The notes under the pieces were generated by a model. The model did not search any database, was not told where the DNA came from, and saw nothing but the letters and a program-made list of their open reading frames with translations. This document shows, one piece after another, positions 62,003 to 64,000 of a stretch of 64,000 nt of DNA (within the stretch, counting starts at the first letter, position 1; the number at the start of each line of letters is the position of its first letter). Source of the stretch: Brevundimonas vitisensis. Its GTDB lineage: Bacteria; Pseudomonadota; Alphaproteobacteria; Caulobacterales; Caulobacteraceae. A program made the translations under genes and the position numbers. The stretch lies in contig NZ_CP067977.1 in the NCBI RefSeq assembly GCF_016656965.1, positions 1,574,501-1,638,500 of the forward strand, written 5' to 3'.

Positions 62003-64000
62003 CTAGAGCGACAGGCGCAGACCCACGCCCACGGTACGCGGCGTGCCCAGGCTTTCGACGCCCGTCGCGGTCGCGGCGACGGGTACATCCGCGTCGAACA
62101 CATTGTCCACGGCCAGCCAAAGGCCCGTCACGTCATTCACCCGCCATTCGGCACGCATATCCAGGGTTACCGCCGCTGCCAGCACCCGGCTGTTCAGGTC
62201 GTCGTCGAAGCGGCGGCTCTCATATCGGGCAGCGGTCGACAGGACCAGCCGGTCGCTCGCCTGCCAGTCGGCTCCGGCCGTCACGCTCCAGATCGGGGCC
62301 TGGGCCGGGCGCAGGCCGGTCAGTTGCGGGGCCGCCGTGCCGCCTTCCAGCCGCGCATCGGTTGCTGACAAGGCGCCGCGCAGCGTCAACCGATCCCCAG
62401 GCGTCCAGTCCCCGTTGAGCTCCAGCCCGACCGCCTCGATGGTTCCGGCATTGCGCCGCTGCCGCAGCACCCCGCCAGCGGGCACGAAGCCGGCCCGCGG
62501 AAAGGTGCCGGGTCCTTCGCCGATCGTGACATTCACCACTGCATCCTCGATGCGGTTGGCAAAGACCGTGGCTGTCACCCCGCCGCGCGAGCCGGTCCAG
62601 GCCAGCTCCGTCTCGATCCCCGTCAGCCGTTCCGGCTCCAGCGCCGCATTGGCCTCCGTCAGGTCATTGCCGACCCGGAACGGGCGATGCAGTTCGTTCA
62701 GCGTTGCGGGGCGGAAGGCCGAGTATGCGGCGGCCCGCAGGCTGAATCCTTCGGCCAGGTCGCGGCGCACGGCCAGTCGCGCGCTGGTGACTGTGCCCGA
62801 GCGTTCGGGATCGGTCTCGTCCAGGGTCGCGACACCCGTGGCGCGGTCGGTTTCCAGACGACGACCGTCGCGGTTCCGCCAGCCATCCAGGCGAAGCCCG
62901 CCTGCTACCAGCCACGGGCCCCGGCTCCATGATCCATCCGCATAGACCCCGGCCCCCTGCGTCGTGCCACCGGCGATCCGGTCGCGTGTGAAGTTGCCGG
63001 CGATGAAGCGAAAGCGCTCGCGGGTCTCACCTTCATTGATGCGGGCATCGGCCCCGACTTCCCACTCGATTCGGCCATCGCCCAACGGATGAGCCCGCCG
63101 CAGAGCGGCGTTCACCCCCCAGCCCTCGGCCGGTGTCTCGATCTGCTCATTGGCCGCAGTGGTGCCGGAACGGTCGGCCGCGACGGCGACCGAACTGTTG
63201 GCCAGATCGCTGCCGCGCCGCCACAACTGGACCCGCCATCCGGCCCGATCCGGCGACGGACGGGCGGCCAGGGTGGCGCTGATCACCGACCCCTTGGCGT
63301 TGGCTCGGGCACCCTGCAGGCCCGAGCCCCTGTCTTCCTCATAGACACCGGCCCGCAACGACAGCGTCGCCCCTTGCAGCGGAACGTCTGCCCGCACCGA
63401 AGCGGTGCTGGCCGTCAGGTCCAGAGGGGTATCCGCCGGTCCCGCCGCAGGCCCGCGCACCGGCACATGGCCATCCGTCGTCTCATGCCCCGCCGAAAGG
63501 ACCAGCTGGATCGGCCCCAGAGCGATCGCCGTCGATCCCGCCGCGCGGAAGGTGCCACGCTCAGCGAGCGACAGGTCCAGAACGCCGCCCGCATCGCGTT
63601 CTCGCAAGGCGACAGAGCCGGTCAGCGCCCCTGCGCCATACGGGCCGGTCCCGCCCCCGCGGACGACATCGACGCCATCCAGCGATTCGGGCGGGACCTG
63701 GGACCAGATGACCCATCCGCCGAACGGATCGTTCAACGGCACTCCGTCCAGGGTGATCAGCGCACGCCCGGCCCCGGATGGGGCGATGGCGCGCAGGGAC
63801 AGCCCCTGGGTCGTGGGATTGGCCGACAGGCTGGAGGTACGCCTGAACAGCGAGACTGCGGGCACGGCAGCCAGGGCTTCGTCCAGGCGGCGAGCACGGT
63901 TCAACGCTTCCGGATCCAGCCGGATCAGGGCAAACGCGCCCTGTCCTGCCGCATCGGGCAAGCGCGCCGCCGTGACGACAATCTCGGCGACGTCGGTGGC
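62003..64000 (-). CDS. TonB-dependent outer-membrane receptor, N-terminus outside the window
   Basis: About 665 residues are visible; the signal peptide and start lie beyond the right edge. The first residues contain a TonB-box-like EIVVTAARL, followed by a plug domain (GLSLRAIAPSGAGRALITLDGVPLNDPFGGWVIWSQVPPESLDGVDVVRGGG) and a beta-barrel ending in a C-terminal Leu after LGVGLRLSL. It transports a metal complex, cobalamin-like or carbohydrate ligand; the ligand is not readable. The BtuB/CirA-like plug is only a family resemblance. Confidence 0.88.
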   Translation of the reverse strand, partial: ATDVAEIVVTAARLPDAAGQGAFALIRLDPEALNRARRLDEALAAVPAVSLFRRTSSLSANPTTQGLSLRAIAPSGAGRALITLDGVPLNDPFGGWVIWSQVPPESLDGVDVVRGGGTGPYGAGALTGSVALRERDAGGVLDLSLAERGTFRAAGSTAIALGPIQLVLSAGHETTDGHVPVRGPAAGPADTPLDLTASTASVRADVPLQGATLSLRAGVYEEDRGSGLQGARANAKGSVISATLAARPSPDRAGWRVQLWRRGSDLANSSVAVAADRSGTTAANEQIETPAEGWGVNAALRRAHPLGDGRIEWEVGADARINEGETRERFRFIAGNFTRDRIAGGTTQGAGVYADGSWSRGPWLVAGGLRLDGWRNRDGRRLETDRATGVATLDETDPERSGTVTSARLAVRRDLAEGFSLRAAAYSAFRPATLNELHRPFRVGNDLTEANAALEPERLTGIETELAWTGSRGGVTATVFANRIEDAVVNVTIGEGPGTFPRAGFVPAGGVLRQRRNAGTIEAVGLELNGDWTPGDRLTLRGALSATDARLEGGTAAPQLTGLRPAQAPIWSVTAGADWQASDRLVLSTAARYESRRFDDDLNSRVLAAAVTLDMRAEWRVNDVTGLWLAVDNVFDADVPVAATATGVESLGTPRTVGVGLRLSL

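Noticed and set aside
59885-62368. 827-codon open frame antisense to gshA, rsmE and part of the TonB receptor
   Set aside because: It spans three well-supported minus-strand genes and reads as compositional shadow.

Overview
The window reads as chromosome of a high-GC alphaproteobacterium of the Caulobacterales, most likely Brevundimonas or a close relative. This rests on gene content and order (tsaE-amgK-murU-addB-addA-trxA, CarD/CdnL with an Ala-Ala tail, an Entner-Doudoroff operon zwf-pgl-edd-glk, a compact his operon headed by a YerC/TrpR-like gene, an Anbu proteasome-homologue cluster, TorF porin and TonB receptor). No sequence search was run. I saw no rRNA, tRNA, CRISPR array, transposase or prophage gene.

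Layout. 1-10.6 kb: a truncated S9 peptidase on the minus strand, then a tightly overlapped plus-strand chain of acyltransferase, tsaE, the MurNAc recycling pair amgK/murU, the recombination nuclease pair addB/addA, and trxA. 10.6-16 kb (minus): peroxide defence pair ahpC/ahpD, an MFS exporter, infC, and two tandem paralogous GT9 heptosyltransferase-like genes. 16-19.4 kb: an alpha/beta hydrolase and a SUV3-like RNA helicase. 19.4-29.3 kb: an accessory-looking block with an anchored esterase divergent from a padR/membrane-protein pair, a TorF porin divergent from a CHASE4-type histidine kinase, an arsR-arsC-acr3-arsH operon, and katG. 29.4-32.8 kb: S4-domain gene, yceI, fdxA, carD, a DUF3617 gene and rpmB. 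33-35 kb: an M1 aminopeptidase.

34.7-40.9 kb (minus): the Anbu cluster, in transcription order circularly permuted ATP-grasp, alpha-E protein, transglutaminase, Anbu, [acyltransferase-3], second transglutaminase-like gene. 41-47.8 kb (plus): yerC-hisG-hisD-(HisC-like::HisB)-hisH-hisA-hisF-hisIE. 47.8-52.8 kb: zwf-pgl-edd-glk. 52.9-64 kb: a coiled-coil lipoprotein, a DUF1295 membrane protein, a Cys-rich lipoprotein, hmgA, a tiny DUF2256 gene, a LiuR-like MerR regulator with two acyl-CoA dehydrogenases, then gshA, rsmE and a TonB-dependent receptor that runs off the right edge.

Most notable: (i) the Anbu/ATP-grasp/alpha-E/transglutaminase system, in which four of five core genes appear to use non-ATG starts and the TTG start of Anbu places the catalytic Thr at position 1 of the mature protein; (ii) a fusion of a degenerate HisC-like domain, with the PLP-binding Lys replaced by Leu, to an intact HisB; (iii) a symmetrical divergent control region in front of padR, with a probably leaderless padR mRNA, driving a membrane protein that carries FtsW/RodA-like signatures.
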